NCBI GenBank assembly: GCA_018340805.1
Contig: JACMZG010000008.1
Coordinates: 53,194,404-53,258,403 of the forward strand
DNA length: 64,000 nucleotides
Origin: Microvelia longipes
Lineage: Eukaryota > Arthropoda > Insecta > Hemiptera > Veliidae
Direction of reading: 5' to 3'
Below the pieces are notes generated by a model, which was given only the letters and a program-made list of their open reading frames with translations, searched no databases and was not told where the DNA came from. Positions 12,781 through 25,095 of the stretch are shown here, one piece after another. Numbering within the stretch: the first letter of the stretch is position 1; each line of letters begins with the position of its first letter. Both the position numbers and the translations under genes were made by a program.

Positions 12781-15700
12781 CTTAATACTATATAATATAT
12801 TTGGGGTTACTTCAATATAACTAGGCTCAATTAATAATCTTTTTTATATATATATAAATATAAGAAACTAATTTTTTTATATTTTTTAAATATATTTTAA
12901 TAGGCATGCAAATACAATTACATATTAAACTAATACTAAAACACCGAAGCCTCATGCAGTAATATAGGAGCCAAGCTGGTTTGCCCGACAAACTCTCCAT
13001 GATAAATATGTCGATAAAAATACTGCCCCAGTTTTTTCGAAACAATACTAAATAAATATTAAAATTAACCTCGCTCCAATGAAATTAACTTTATAATTCA
13101 AAATCTAATTTTAACCAATGCGTATCACCACAGACTATCAGTGTCGCCATATAACGCTTTAGGTAATTGCTTTTAAAATAATTAATTAATCAACCACTTT
13201 TACTACATTTTCATAACCTCTAATTGATCTCAATAAACATATAGCTTTGATAAATCGTCTCTTTTTTATTCGCCTCCTGGTAAAATGTACTTTTAAGCAA
13301 CATAATACTATTTAAATTAACTCATAAGGGTAATTTAAATTTTAAACTCATATGTAATAATTTTATCTCTAATATTTAATTATATCAGCGGTTAATTTAT
13401 CGGGCTTGCTCTTTAAATTTTAAATGAGAAAAATACTCTTTTATAACTTATCTTCAAGTGTTTTTGTTATTATTTAGATATCATTAAGATATTTATATTC
13501 CATGAAAAATGAATATTGCTTATTTTAATAAACAAAATATTTGTATTATCTTTCAAATTAAATATATCTGATTGTTTCTATGCTGCATTTTTGGATAAAT
13601 AATTTATTTTTATACTAATTAGTAAAAAATATAATTCCACACTCCGGAGCACTTACATTTTTGTTATATAACCAACCTTCTCGTCTTTCGACATAATCTA
13701 TAATATATTAAAATAAAACTATCACTTTTCCTACCAAAGGTAGAGCAAATAAAATTAACGTTTAGATCAAATAAAGTTTTTTTAAATAACATTTTGTTCT
13801 TGTAAACACGAATTTAATAAATTAATCACTATTTAAAACATATAAACATTAATAACAGCGAATCTACTATTAATAAATTAACTACTTAATGTTTTAAGTA
13901 CATTTGCTTTAACAATAAAAAAATAAAAATTTATTTATTAATTTTAGTACAATGTTATTATTATAATTACAAAAATATTGTTTAGTCTGCTAAATTGATA
14001 ATTAACGTCATAAAATCAAACCAACCAAAAGTATCTAAATTAACTTAAATTTTAATTAAAAGTAATCAGAATGTACACGTTAGAGAATAAATAAATATGA
14101 TAAATTTTTCATTCGACACAAATGAAATAATAATTTGATTATTTACTTTGTCTTAGATCTGCTTTTAGTGAAGTTTATTTATTCATTTATATTTAATTCG
14201 TGTCCTTTAGAGTAGTAAGAATTTATTTTCTTTTAATTAAATTAAAATTAATTATTCCTTCAATAATTTTAGGAAATAATTATTTATTTACTAACCACAT
14301 ATAAAATACTATCAAATTAGCATGATATGTGGTTAATAAATAAAATTTGATACTTTATTCTATATTTTATTTTAATAGCAAAAATAGTCTCTACCATCCC
14401 TCTCTCTGTAAAATCATTTTTTAAATGTAAATTTTTTAACAAAAAATGATTAACTTTGGAAGGTTTCGGGTGAAACTATGACTATATATAAATAGATATT
14501 TTTTATTATATATATTTTTCTTTTATATATATTATTTATAAAGAACAGAAATATTTACAATAAATGTTTAGGATGATTTGTTTTATTTACATTTTCAAGG
14601 TTTCTTATTCCTCGACGTACATCTTTAACGTATTTTTAGGCATATGACAAATATTATTCTTATTCATGGAAGATGAGGCTATTGGGATAAAAAAGGAAGG
14701 AAATAAGAGAGGAATAACAAAACTAGGATGATACGAGGAAAGGATAATAAAAATATAGATAAAGGTGTTGGATAAAAGATAGACGGGGAAGTGGGTGGGC
14801 CTAATGAATAATGCCATAATGAATTCGTTCTGCAGTCTGTATAATTGGATATTTTAGGGCGTTTGAATACATGATGAAGTAGTACTCAGCGTCCTCTGGC
14901 CCACCTTAGTAACGCATCTGCTAGTATATCTAGATGTGCTTTCGTCTGTAACATATAATTTAATAGGAATATTGTTAGTAATATTTAATAAGTAAAAATA
15001 TATATTATATTTTGGCAAGTGTTTAACATGAACATCATAAAAAAGTACAAGTTACAATCCTGTTTTATAAGACTAAAAACAAACGTTGAACCATGACCGA
15101 AATCCGTTTCAAAGGTTTCAAAACTTTATATAAGTCATTTATTTATTAATAATTATATATATATATATATTTATATATGCAGACCACTGCGTAAGAATTT
15201 TATTTTAAACCCTGTTGGCAATAAGATTAGCTGCTAAAGTCTGGGTTATATTTACAATAACACTTCATCACAACATTATGTTAAAAATTTAATATATTTC
15301 CTATTATGATGATTATTTTATATATTTAATATAATTCATTTAAACATAATAATATTTAAAACAATTTTCATGTTTAAAATTCTAAAAGTTTTGATCTTGT
15401 GGGAGTTAGTTTTATTTAGAACACCAAAATAGATACAGCCATATATTAATTGTACAAAATGTATAAAAGATATTAATATGTTTTGATAAAACTTTTAGTA
15501 CCTTAAAAAACTAAAGATTTTCTTATATTTGAATAAATATGTTTTACATTACTACAAGGATTTACAATAAATGTAAACCGTATAAGAGATCGTTACAAAT
15601 GTATATTACTTAAAGTTAAGAATAGCCACTGCATAAAAGGGTTAAATCCAGAGGGACGGACTGAGAAAGGAATTGGGTAAGGTAGGGACTCGGCTTTTGT

Positions 15701-16424
15701 GTCTGCTGGGAATCTTAATAAGTTTAGATATTATCGTTTTGAATACCTATTCTGTATATCTTATCTGTATTCATTTGGTAAAAAATGAAAGGTAATAATT
15801 TAATATTATTAACTTACTAACTATGATATCTGTGAACATTTCTTGTAAGACCATTTGTATTGCTCTTTTCTGAAGACCACATTACGTGATCATCAAATTG
15901 TTTAAAAAAACTCGACAGATATTAAAATATATTAATAAATATCCAGATACTAAAATAGCTCGCATACCCTCTGGAAGTTCGGTGAGATTATGTTATAATA
16001 GTATTTTTTTAAGATCAAACAATATTTCTGAAATATGCTTTGTGAGAATCTTGATATATTATTCATAATTACAAAATTATAAGCAAACCCCTATTTTTTT
16101 ATGAAATATGTATAACATCATTAACCCACAATATTGACTTAGCTATATTTAAAAAAAATCAAATCCATAATAAGACAAAATAAATGAAGAAATCAAAAGG
16201 AAGAAGAAGAAATTATCAGCATTAGTTTAGATTTTATTGTTTTTCATACATAATTGTAATTAAAAATATCATGGTTTTTGTTTTAAATAAACTACTCATA
16301 AACAGGGGTTATATGTGTGAGAAATAAAATATATGTGAGAAATATATAGGGTGATTCAATTCTATGTAAACAAACCAAACACATTCGGAGGTTATAACCT
16401 TACTTTTTTATGAAAGACGTGTGA
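12781..16424. other. AT-rich stretch without genes
   Basis: No coding signal was seen. A family A-like tail (CATCATTAACCCACAATATT) occurs at 16117-16136, and a short TA run at about 15155-15177. Confidence 0.45.
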
Positions 16425-16489
16425 CGTCATTGCAGGAATCAGTATAGACGGTTAGCATTAATAAATTTCCATTTATTCCTGCAATGACG
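16425..16489. repeat. Inverted repeat, 15-bp perfect arms
   Basis: CGTCATTGCAGGAAT (16425-16439) and ATTCCTGCAATGACG (16475-16489) are perfect reverse complements separated by 35 bases. Confidence 0.8.
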
Positions 16490-17517
16490 ACAATTCAGGA
16501 CAAAAAAAGATTTCATTCATACCCCTCCCTCTCTTTTATTGAATTACCGTATAAACTTTTTCAGCTTACTCATAAATCACTAAAAAAGAAAATAAAACTT
16601 GTTGACTCTTGAATTAGTAAAATACCAATGTACGTCACTGACCTCTTTATTCTAAAAACAGATGCATATATTCATCTTTGGACTAAGTCGATGAATAAGA
16701 AGACCGACAAGAAGGATATCACAAATACATTGAACTGTGAAAATAGGGAAACGATAGCTCGAAGAGAAAAGAAAAAGACTTAAGGTATGTATAATGTATG
16801 AAGAAAGAAGAAATAAATACTTGACTGAGATAAAGTCAACAGAAGGCATGTGCAAAATCTTTATATTATTCCCAGAAGAGCCATACCTACAAAAGCTCTT
16901 CACATTTAATAAAATACCTAGAGAATCTTTTTCATTATATTTGAAAAATAAGAGTCCTCTATGATTTCATTATTTTTTCCTCGAGTACTATATCAGGACG
17001 TTCACTTTTCTTCACAAACAAAGGATTTATATAATTTAATTTAAATTCAATGCATATTTTTTCACATAATTATAGAGATAGTATCACTAGATCTGTGATA
17101 GTGGCACCCAATCTGTTAAATTTTGAAGCATGATCTGTTAAAAATAAAAAGAAGAAACCTGAACACCTTAGCCCATTAATATCATCAATAAACGTTATTA
17201 TATTTAACGTTATATATATTTACAGTAACTTTAACGTAATCAAGTTATTAAAGTAGTTGAATGTTTAAGATACAAGAAAACAAAGTGTAAACAGCAGTTG
17301 ACAATTGATTTATTAAAACCTTAACTCATTCTTGAGAAGGTTTAAATGGATTACACTCCGCCTCTCACATCCCAAAACAACACATTTCATGCTTCTTAAT
17401 GTATGAGATTGGACATCTCTCTTGTATATATCTCTATGCATGTAATAAATAATTTATTCCTTTATAAATAAAGGATTCTTAATAGGTATTAAAATATAAT
17501 ATCTATAGGATATTTAT

Positions 17518-17689
<172 letters not shown>

Positions 17690-17690
<1 letters not shown>

Positions 17691-17910
17691 CGTAAATCAT
17701 TTAGTGTCTTAGAGTACATTCCGCGCGTATCTAGAGTGTTTAGTCGGGCATGCGCACACCCTGAGTACCCTTCTTCTACGACCTTATCCTTCCTTCCACG
17801 TGTTTCTACTTCAGTTCTCTCGGCTTGTTGAAGGGTAGACGCACTTGAAAGCTTGCAAGTGAGTTTTTACTTAAATGTCGTACTATTTAGTTTTTTCTTT
17901 AATTTAGTTG
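17690..17910 (+). promoter_or_regulatory. GC-richer island between (TA)n tracts, candidate promoter/5' exon
   Basis: About 200 bp of balanced composition is bounded on both sides by long (TA)n tracts. It holds TTCAGTT at 17810-17816, a match to the arthropod initiator TCAGTT, within a pyrimidine-rich stretch. A donor-like CAA-GTGAGT sits at 17856-17864, which would make a short non-coding first exon. There is no upstream TATA at the usual distance beyond the generic AT tract and no exact DPE at +28. This is inferred from weak signals only. Confidence 0.2.
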
Positions 17911-17947
17911 ATATATATATATTATATAATTATAATATATATATATA

Positions 17948-18011
<64 letters not shown>

Positions 18012-18016
18012 ATATA
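17910..18016. repeat. (TA)n tract
   Basis: TA runs, including one uninterrupted block of more than 50 bp. Confidence 0.95.
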
Positions 18017-20728
18017 GTGAGTGTTTATATAACATTTTTATATGCATAATATATCTTATTTGTATATTTTAACTAAAACTTATATTTTTAATTGGCCTTT
18101 ACGCTTATTTTTCTGTGATCCATTTGAGAATTGCTATGTTGAGATCAAATCACGACATCTTAGAGCACAGATACTAGTTCATTATTATGATCAGTAGTTA
18201 ATATTATACCTTGTTTACGATCAATAAGTATAGAAAGAACCTTGTAAGCTACAACACTTCATTTTTTAGAGGTAGGTTAACTAATATTTTTAATATATCT
18301 AAAAATCGTAACATTTTATCTCAATTTTCTATTATATTATAATGTAGGCTCAATTGTAACTTAGAATAGAAAATAATTATCTCTATTTTTGTTTGTTAAA
18401 ACTTTAAGACCAAAAAAGATTTTTTAAAGGTTTTTTCTTAAAACAGATATAAGAGTTATTTAGTGATACAAAACAATATCATAATTTTATGAAAAATAGT
18501 TTTCTACAAGTAATTATTTTACGAAATATTCTTTGTTAACCTTTAATAATCTTGGGGCACTGATTTCATCAATATATTTGATAAAGTAGAGACATTTACT
18601 TTCTTCTATTTCATCAGTATAGTATCCTCCTTCGTTACATCAAATATATCACAACCTTTTTGCTGTTCCAAACTCAGTAGTGTGCTTACAATCCTTTGTG
18701 TAAAATCAACTGTGTTAGTGACATACCCTACCACGCGAGGATGTGAAATATTGCTTGATCAATTTTCTTAAATCCCACAAGGGACCTTCTATATACGATA
18801 CTATAAAACAAAATATATTTTAGGGCTTTATTTCAACTGTAATATTATATAGAAGAACCTCAAAAAATTGTTTCACACAAAATGTTTTGTCTATCAACTG
18901 GTGTCTTAAGAAATATGTTTTGTACTTTCAAATTTCATCTCTTGTTAGTCTGCAATAATAATCGTGAATCTCCGAAAATCTCAGTTTATCAGTCATTATT
19001 CAAGACAGAATAATGAATAAATAATGAATAATTTAATAATCTTATTTAAGATCAACCAGTGACTTGGATAAATCTAGAAGTAGAGCAACAATTTCTTGCA
19101 CTCATAATGTTTCTCATTTTTCCCCAGGTTTCTAAACTCATGGTTTCTCAGCGTAGGCGTTCCTTTAATGTACTATAAAGTGCATGTAAATTTCTATTAT
19201 TTTAACCTTCTCCGCTGTTTATTATCTACTCATTTACTCGTTACAGCTTCTGTGAAGGGTTTTAACGTCACTTAAGTTTTATTTAGGATTAAGAATCTTT
19301 GAATGACTAACCGACAACACCAAAGTGCAACTTAATACAGCCCTATTACCTTTATATCTGTAATTATAACATAATTAATAGTAATATAAGTCAACAGTTT
19401 GGTTTTGGTTGAGCAGTTACACACTCAAAGAGTAAGCAAGAAAAGCAAAAGGTTAGCAGGTCCAAAATCGTAATTTTTCAGACAAGACGTTAAGCTTGAT
19501 TAATGTGATCTAATTCTTTAGCACGGCGGGAGTATGACGAAGCATAAAAACATATCGACACACACACACACATTATACTGGAAATACAAAACCTTTTCAA
19601 TGCCCTAAAACGCCTAAAAAAGATAATTCTGACAGAATATTAGTTTTAGCTTCTTAAGGTAAGCACAAAACTTTTTCTATAACAACGGTTGTGGACGAGG
19701 AAAGTAGAAATAAAACTTTTCTTTGACATTTGACAAATATGCATTTATTCTTTATGTTATATTAAAAGCATGTGTTAGGTTAAAAAAAATAATTTGAAGT
19801 AAGTTAATATTTTTAATCAAGCAGCGTGGATAATACGTTCAAAGATTCAAGCTACTGGGTATACATCAAGTGCTGTTGTTAAACGATGACTTTCATAGAA
19901 ATAATTACCGTTATAGAATTTATAGTAGGAAAAAACATCAAACAATTTTCAACTTGAAAAAGCTTTTGTTTAAGCTTTAACTCCTCGTACTGACAGCACC
20001 AGAACTCTGTTTATTGACGCGTTAAAACTCTAAGCGTAATTACATCTAAATATAATTATTATGTTTCTTTATTCAGTTGCTATTTCAGTTTTGTTAGGAA
20101 ATAAACATTTTTTTACGATAGTAATGCTTCATAGAAAGTACATGGACACCCTGCACTTTATTGCAACAAAGTGGCAATAAAAAAACTTTTAATTTATATA
20201 CAAATAAAAAGTTATTATTATTATTATATAATATTAATATATAATGTTATTATTTATTAACAATTAATAACTGCTAAGTGTCCTATCCAAATGTTGCTAA
20301 ATATGAAGTTAAAAATTTTAACTTGCGTATTTCCTATGAAAAATACATCAAATAATGAGCTACAAGTATTAATTCTAAGACTGTGTATCCTAAACCAAAA
20401 CTTTAAAGCAAGGAAGCAAGTTTTCCAAAGGAATTCCGATCGGTATGCAGTCCTCCGGGGTTTTTATTACTTTAAAAATATTAGCAATATATTTTATAAC
20501 TGTTTATAATATATTTTGTTGATTTTAATATCTTACGTTGAAACGTCATTTGTTGGCTATAGAAAACAAACTTTTGGAACTAAATCAAAATATATATGTA
20601 TAACTATACTTAAAGCTATAACTATAATTAAATATCACACCAATAAATTTATATTTTGCAGATAATTTATTAACTGAGATAGATATGTATACTAGAAGAG
20701 GCATGATCTATCACAATAAATTGAAAGT
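18017..20728. other. No gene recognised
   Basis: AT-rich DNA with a short (CA)n at 19559-19572. The 72-codon frame at 20291-20509 shows no domain. Confidence 0.45.
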
Positions 20729-21262
20729 TCTCAGGGGCTCTGTGTAACCTCATTGATATTCCCATCAAAAATCAAGGATATATATTATTTATTTATATAT
20801 TATTATATACATAATTAATAATTTTATTTTGGTTTCCAACAATTTTTTTGTGTTTTGATTTGTATTTTTAATGATTAACTATTAAGTTTATTGTATTTAT
20901 ATACTAATTATTTGATTACATTTATAATGGAAGGTATTCTGGTTATTTTTCCGAAAATTCATATTTTAACCTATAGGGCCCTTCTAGTAATAATATCTTT
21001 ATGAAAATTGCTTAAAACCCATAGAGATATATTACTAGAGATGTCATATAGGTTATATTTTGAAACATCGAAAAAGTAACCTGAGCAGCTTCGCTTATAA
21101 ATATGATCAAATAATCAGTACGAAACTACAGTAACATACATAGTAAAACTAAAATATAAATCAAAACACCATCAATGTATGGGAAGCCGAAATCAATTGA
21201 TTGATTATCACCTTAATCACTCTTAACGAAGGTTACAATGAGGTTACACAGAGCCCCTGAGA
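20729..21262. mobile_element. MITE-like unit with 27-bp perfect terminal inverted repeats (family E)
   Basis: Positions 20729-20755 (TCTCAGGGGCTCTGTG and onward) are the perfect reverse complement of 21236-21262. The 534-bp unit has no coding frame and an AT-rich interior. It includes a smaller foldback at about 20982-21042 with arms around CTAGTAATAATATC and GATATATTACTAG. No clear target duplication was seen. A related single copy of the right-hand sequence lies at about 39905-40020. Because similarity to that copy continues past 21262, the two arms could instead be two inverted copies of a longer repeat. Confidence 0.6.
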
Positions 21263-21356
21263 GACCCGAAAAGATGTTTCTGGCCTCTTATTGTATTGTA
21301 GGCCCCTTCTAAAAATATATCTCTAAGCCTGAAAGGAAGTATTGTTATAAAAATTT

Positions 21357-21408
21357 GGTTTCGGAGATTTTAAGATAGTATAGTGCTATCTTAAAAATCC
21401 CCGAAACC
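21357..21408. repeat. 52-bp near-perfect hairpin
   Basis: The outer arms GGTTTCGG and CCGAAACC and the inner arms GATTTTAAGATAG and CTATCTTAAAAATC enclose a 7-base loop. There is one mismatch and one bulged A. The arms total about 21 pairs, a size compatible with a small MITE relic or a transcribed hairpin. Confidence 0.75.
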
Positions 21409-21539
21409 ATTTCACGCTGTATATATCACACCGAAAATTAAAATGTTATATTAATTGATATAATTTAGTTTGATTTAACTTATTAAGAAGTAAGTAAGAT
21501 ATTAATTCAAATTTAGTACATCTTCAAGGAACAATAAAA

Positions 21540-21942
21540 ATGTTTAGCGTAAATGTCAAGCCCATATTTGACATAAAACAATTTAACTATAAAGACAGCG
21601 GCTTAACTCCTGTCTCAAATAATACAGAAAAATCCTTGCATCATTTTTCTCGCTATTTTTATAAAAACTCCTTTAAGCTGTGTACCATGTTGAATAAGTT
21701 AAATAATAATGACAACAAAGAACATTGAGAAAACATCAAAGGAGCATCTTGAGACCAAAGGATCTGTGAGTAAGTTTACAATGAATTCTTGCTTACAAGA
21801 CATGACGTGGATAGAAACCCTTAGAGAATATATAGATGAAAAGAATTATTGCTTCAGCGAATTTTTAACTGGAAATTTCGTTTATGACGTAGGTCGCATG
21901 AATGTAGTAGGTGGGATTCCTGAAACTTGGTGGGAAACTTAA
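21540..21942 (+). other. Two overlapping small open frames, unassigned
   Basis: A 62-codon frame (21540-21728) and a 77-codon frame (21709-21942) overlap by 20 bases. The first starts at ATG. Their composition is less skewed than most chance frames here; the second contains CLQDMTWIETLREYIDE and ends PETWWET. They resemble one sequence split by a frameshift. No known domain, signal peptide or splice pair was recognised. It may be a decayed gene or chance. Confidence 0.2.
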
Positions 21943-22844
21943 ATACTTTTGTCATTTATTCATGTATTTGTCAATTGTGTCAACATTCATGCTTTGAGAA
22001 ACTCGGTAGAATCAAATGCTATAAACTTAAATACGGTAAATACAACGATACAAATTTGAGACCGGTATTAATAAAGTGTTAGGATGAAAGAAGAAATACA
22101 AAAATCTTTATTAGACAGGACACCAAACTTGACAAAAATAATTTTTACCACTCCACCATATTTTCAATAGTTTTATAATGTCACTCACTTTTCTTAAACG
22201 ATAGTATCATTATACAAAGTTTATTCCAATCGTGAAAGCCTTCAAAAGCTATTTTGTCGGCAAAAAAAGTCAAGCAACCTAGATTAAAAAAATATTCTTA
22301 CACAGAAGTTTACAGGCTGAATTTTTTTCTTTTTAATGGGTTCTTATTTGCTTAATAATCCGTTTCTTGCTAAAACAAAATAGTGGGAAAAGTGGTGCGT
22401 AGTGAAAATTTTGCTTGGAATTACAAATATGGGTTCTTTAAAAACCGTGACGGTATATTTTAACAAGAAGTAAATCTACCACTTATGCTATGAAGCATAA
22501 ATTTAAAACTTGGGCAAGAAATTGATTGTTAAGCAACGAAGCACGCATTTTAGAAAAAATTCACGCGGGTCAACGAACCCCGCACCAGAGTATTTTAAAT
22601 AAAAGGTAGTTTTTAAAATATGGTTTCTAACGCCTGTAGTATACGAATAAGTACAGAATATTTTAATGAGTTTAGTTCTGTGTTATTTTAATGTGTTATG
22701 TTCTGTGTTAATGTTAAATTATAGCTTTGTGAATAAAACACTGAGAGAGATGTATCGTACCCTTTCCCTCAAAAATAAATAGAATTTAAAACACCTTTAA
22801 CATTTATATCCATGAATTAACTTTTTTTTCTTTAATTTTTCCTA

Positions 22845-22935
22845 ATGTATAGCGTATAAGTTATATGTGAAAAGTATTGTGTAGGAAAAATCCAAAATCA
22901 GGGATTTCACCTAAATTATCCTGAATAAAAAATGT
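22845..22935 (+). repeat. Family A 5' fragment
   Basis: GAAAAGTATTGTGTAGGAAA then ATCCAAAATCAGGGATTTCACC and TTATCCTGA match the family A 5' block. Confidence 0.55.
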
Positions 22936-23084
22936 TTAAACATCGAAAAAGAAGCCATTTGAGTTAAATTAGACACAAGCGTATTCCTTCGTGTAATGGA
23001 TAAGTATACTGGGTTTCATCTTTAATATGTTTTGTATATCTATAGCTCTTAGCAGATCACTAATGTAAAGCAGCATCGAGTGAG

Positions 23085-23295
23085 ATGAGTATTTGGATGG
23101 ATGATCACTAGAAATCGGATGCTTTTACTGTCGAAGACGTGCTGCAATATAAATTAGGTGATTTCCATATACTGAGGACAAGCGAAGTGACTCCTAATTA
23201 GTAAGGGCGAGCGTAGCAAATCAGATATGGCGATGAAAAGTTTCGAGGTACTTCGCACCCGATTTTCTAAATGATATAGTACCATAACCGATTGG
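23085..23295 (+). repeat. Family B copy with protein-like block
   Basis: The segment shows GAAGACGTGCTGCAATATAA (23133), GAGGACAAGCGAAGTGACTC and GGGCGAGCGTAGCAAATCAG, then AGTTTCGAGGTACTTCGCAC. It aligns with 25728-25930 inside the tandem array. One frame of the block at 23133-23183 reads EDVLQYKLGDFHILRTS. Confidence 0.65.
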
Positions 23296-23692
23296 TGGAA
23301 AGACCAAATCTCATGATACCTAAGAATGGAAGTCACTGTTGCACATTAAAGTACCCCTGGTTTTAAATAATTCCTCTTGAACAGTTAAAACATTTAAAGA
23401 GAAGAGGGGACATTAAGGAATATTATATTATTATTAACTTATTGTATTATAACTTCAAAGTATTTATTTAGATTAACACAAATTTCAACTTGGCATGGGT
23501 TTTAACTATTCATTTTTTGCTAAGAGTTAGAATAATTGTCATGTAAAGGCGTACTTTATTTCAAAGATAGTGAGATAAAAAGGTTTTGTGGCAACAATTT
23601 AAAAATTTGCAATCATTTTCCAATAAGCTATATTTATTATTCTGTTTTATTAAGATTTAAAAAAAAAAAAATATTGGACCAACCATTTGACA

Positions 23693-23733
23693 GGCATTTT
23701 TACGTTACACATGCGTGGTAACGTAAAAATGCC
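23693..23733. repeat. Hairpin, 16-bp perfect arms, 9-nt loop
   Basis: GGCATTTTTACGTTAC (23693-23708) and GTAACGTAAAAATGCC (23718-23733) flank the loop ACATGCGTG. It lies about 100 bp beyond the LDLa exon donor, so it would be intronic in that transcript. Confidence 0.85.
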
Positions 23734-23840
23734 TAAGAGAGGTTTCACATTACTTAAACTCTGAAGTATAGTGTTAGATATGGCCATTCTTCCGATAACT
23801 TTTAATGTTCTTTATGTCTGAGTAGATATGCTAAACTTAC

Positions 23841-24004
23841 CGTTTTGTAAAACATGCATGCTTGCCTATCTTCGTCCTCACCGGACGGGCAGTCTATGAA
23901 TCCGTCGCAGAGGACGTGGTCATCTATACATCTGTACCTTCCCATCCTGTCTGGAGTGGGACAGGCAAACCTCTCCATTACATCCTCCTCTCCTGGAGGA
24001 CATT
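23841..24004 (-). CDS. Internal exon encoding one LDL-receptor class A (LDLa) module, partial gene
   Basis: The exon has 2 bases completing a split codon followed by 54 full codons. An acceptor (TTGCAG) lies just upstream at 24005-24010 and a consensus donor GTAAGT at 23835-23840, so it enters in phase 1 and leaves in phase 0. Counting full codons, the six LDLa cysteines are residues 1, 14, 25, 32, 38 and 49. The calcium-cage pattern is clear: FAC, then YRCIDD, LCDGFIDC and SGEDED. LDLa modules are disulfide-knotted, calcium-dependent extracellular binding domains, so the gene product is probably secreted or a membrane ectodomain. The exon continues FYKT after the last cysteine, which is unusual for LDLR tandem arrays and suggests a single-module protein. 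From memory it resembles the LDLa region of insect Jelly belly (an ALK ligand) and HEN-1. That gene assignment is a recollection, not shown here. No flanking exon was found. Confidence is high for the exon and low for the gene name. Confidence 0.85.
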
Positions 24005-24010
24005 CTGCAA

Positions 24011-25095
24011 CATAACATGAAAACATTCCTTAGATAAAGATTTATTGACTAACGAAGAGGAGGTATGAAAGAGGGGTAAATGTAGCTATAATTCTATTCG
24101 TTGTAGAAAGATAAAATAACTGCTTCAGATAAAGAGTTTAAGATACCAAGAAGAATAGTTCAACAGTGCTTTTTTATAGGAGTTAATTAGTGAGTTACAT
24201 TTTGGAGCTTAGTAAAAATACTTAAATTACAATGGGTCTTTACTAAGGCTATATACGACTAGATATCGGCCTTATCACGATATTTTTATATATTTCTAGG
24301 TTGGTTTTAAATTTTTTACGCTCATTTCTACTTTTCCTTTTTTCGTATTCGAGCTCGCCATGCAATCTACTTTATAAGCTAATTTTTCAAATAAAATTAA
24401 CAAAAAACGATATGATTCGTCGCTTCGTTTGCTGGATTGCTTATTTTAATAAAAATAATCTTGTTTTACTCACTAGAATGCAATATTAATTGACAGGTTC
24501 TATCGGCACATTTATTGAATATCAGCACGTTTCTATGCGACTGAAAACGATGTCATTTTCAGTCACAATTATATGTGTAAGTACTGGTAGTAGTAGTTGT
24601 AGAATTATTGACAATATCTATAAATGGGACTAAATTTAATCCCTCAGTGGGACGAATTGGCGTTAACTTCAATACTACATTGTTTAATGTTTTATTTATT
24701 TTACTTCATTTGCGCCTTTTATCAAATAAAACATAACAACATTGATACTATTTTGGTATCAACATTTATATGCAAATTCATGAAAATTAGACCTTTTGAG
24801 TGACTTACATTTTTCCCAAAAATAATCTTTTTAAGGAAACAATTATTGTTGGCTTACTTTATAATATAATAATATTAAACATTTAAAACAAATTTAAAAA
24901 TTTTGTAGTTAAACAAAAATGTATTAAAAAAATAAATTGTTGTAATTTGGTCTTTTGTACCATAACTGAGTAAACGGATTAGATATAATGATAATAATGA
25001 TGCCAGTATTTCCCTCTCACAGACTAGTAGACGGAACGGTTTGGAAACGTAGTGAGTACACAGAGGATTCAAATTATTTAATAAATCCCTTCTCA
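24011..25095. other. Presumed upstream intron of the LDLa exon
   Basis: No second exon was recognised on the minus strand between the acceptor and the tandem array. Sequence is AT-rich. Confidence 0.35.

Noticed and set aside
16340..16375. TATAGGGTGATTCAATTCTATG, resembling a mariner-type terminus
   Set aside because: No inverted partner or transposase remnant was found nearby.
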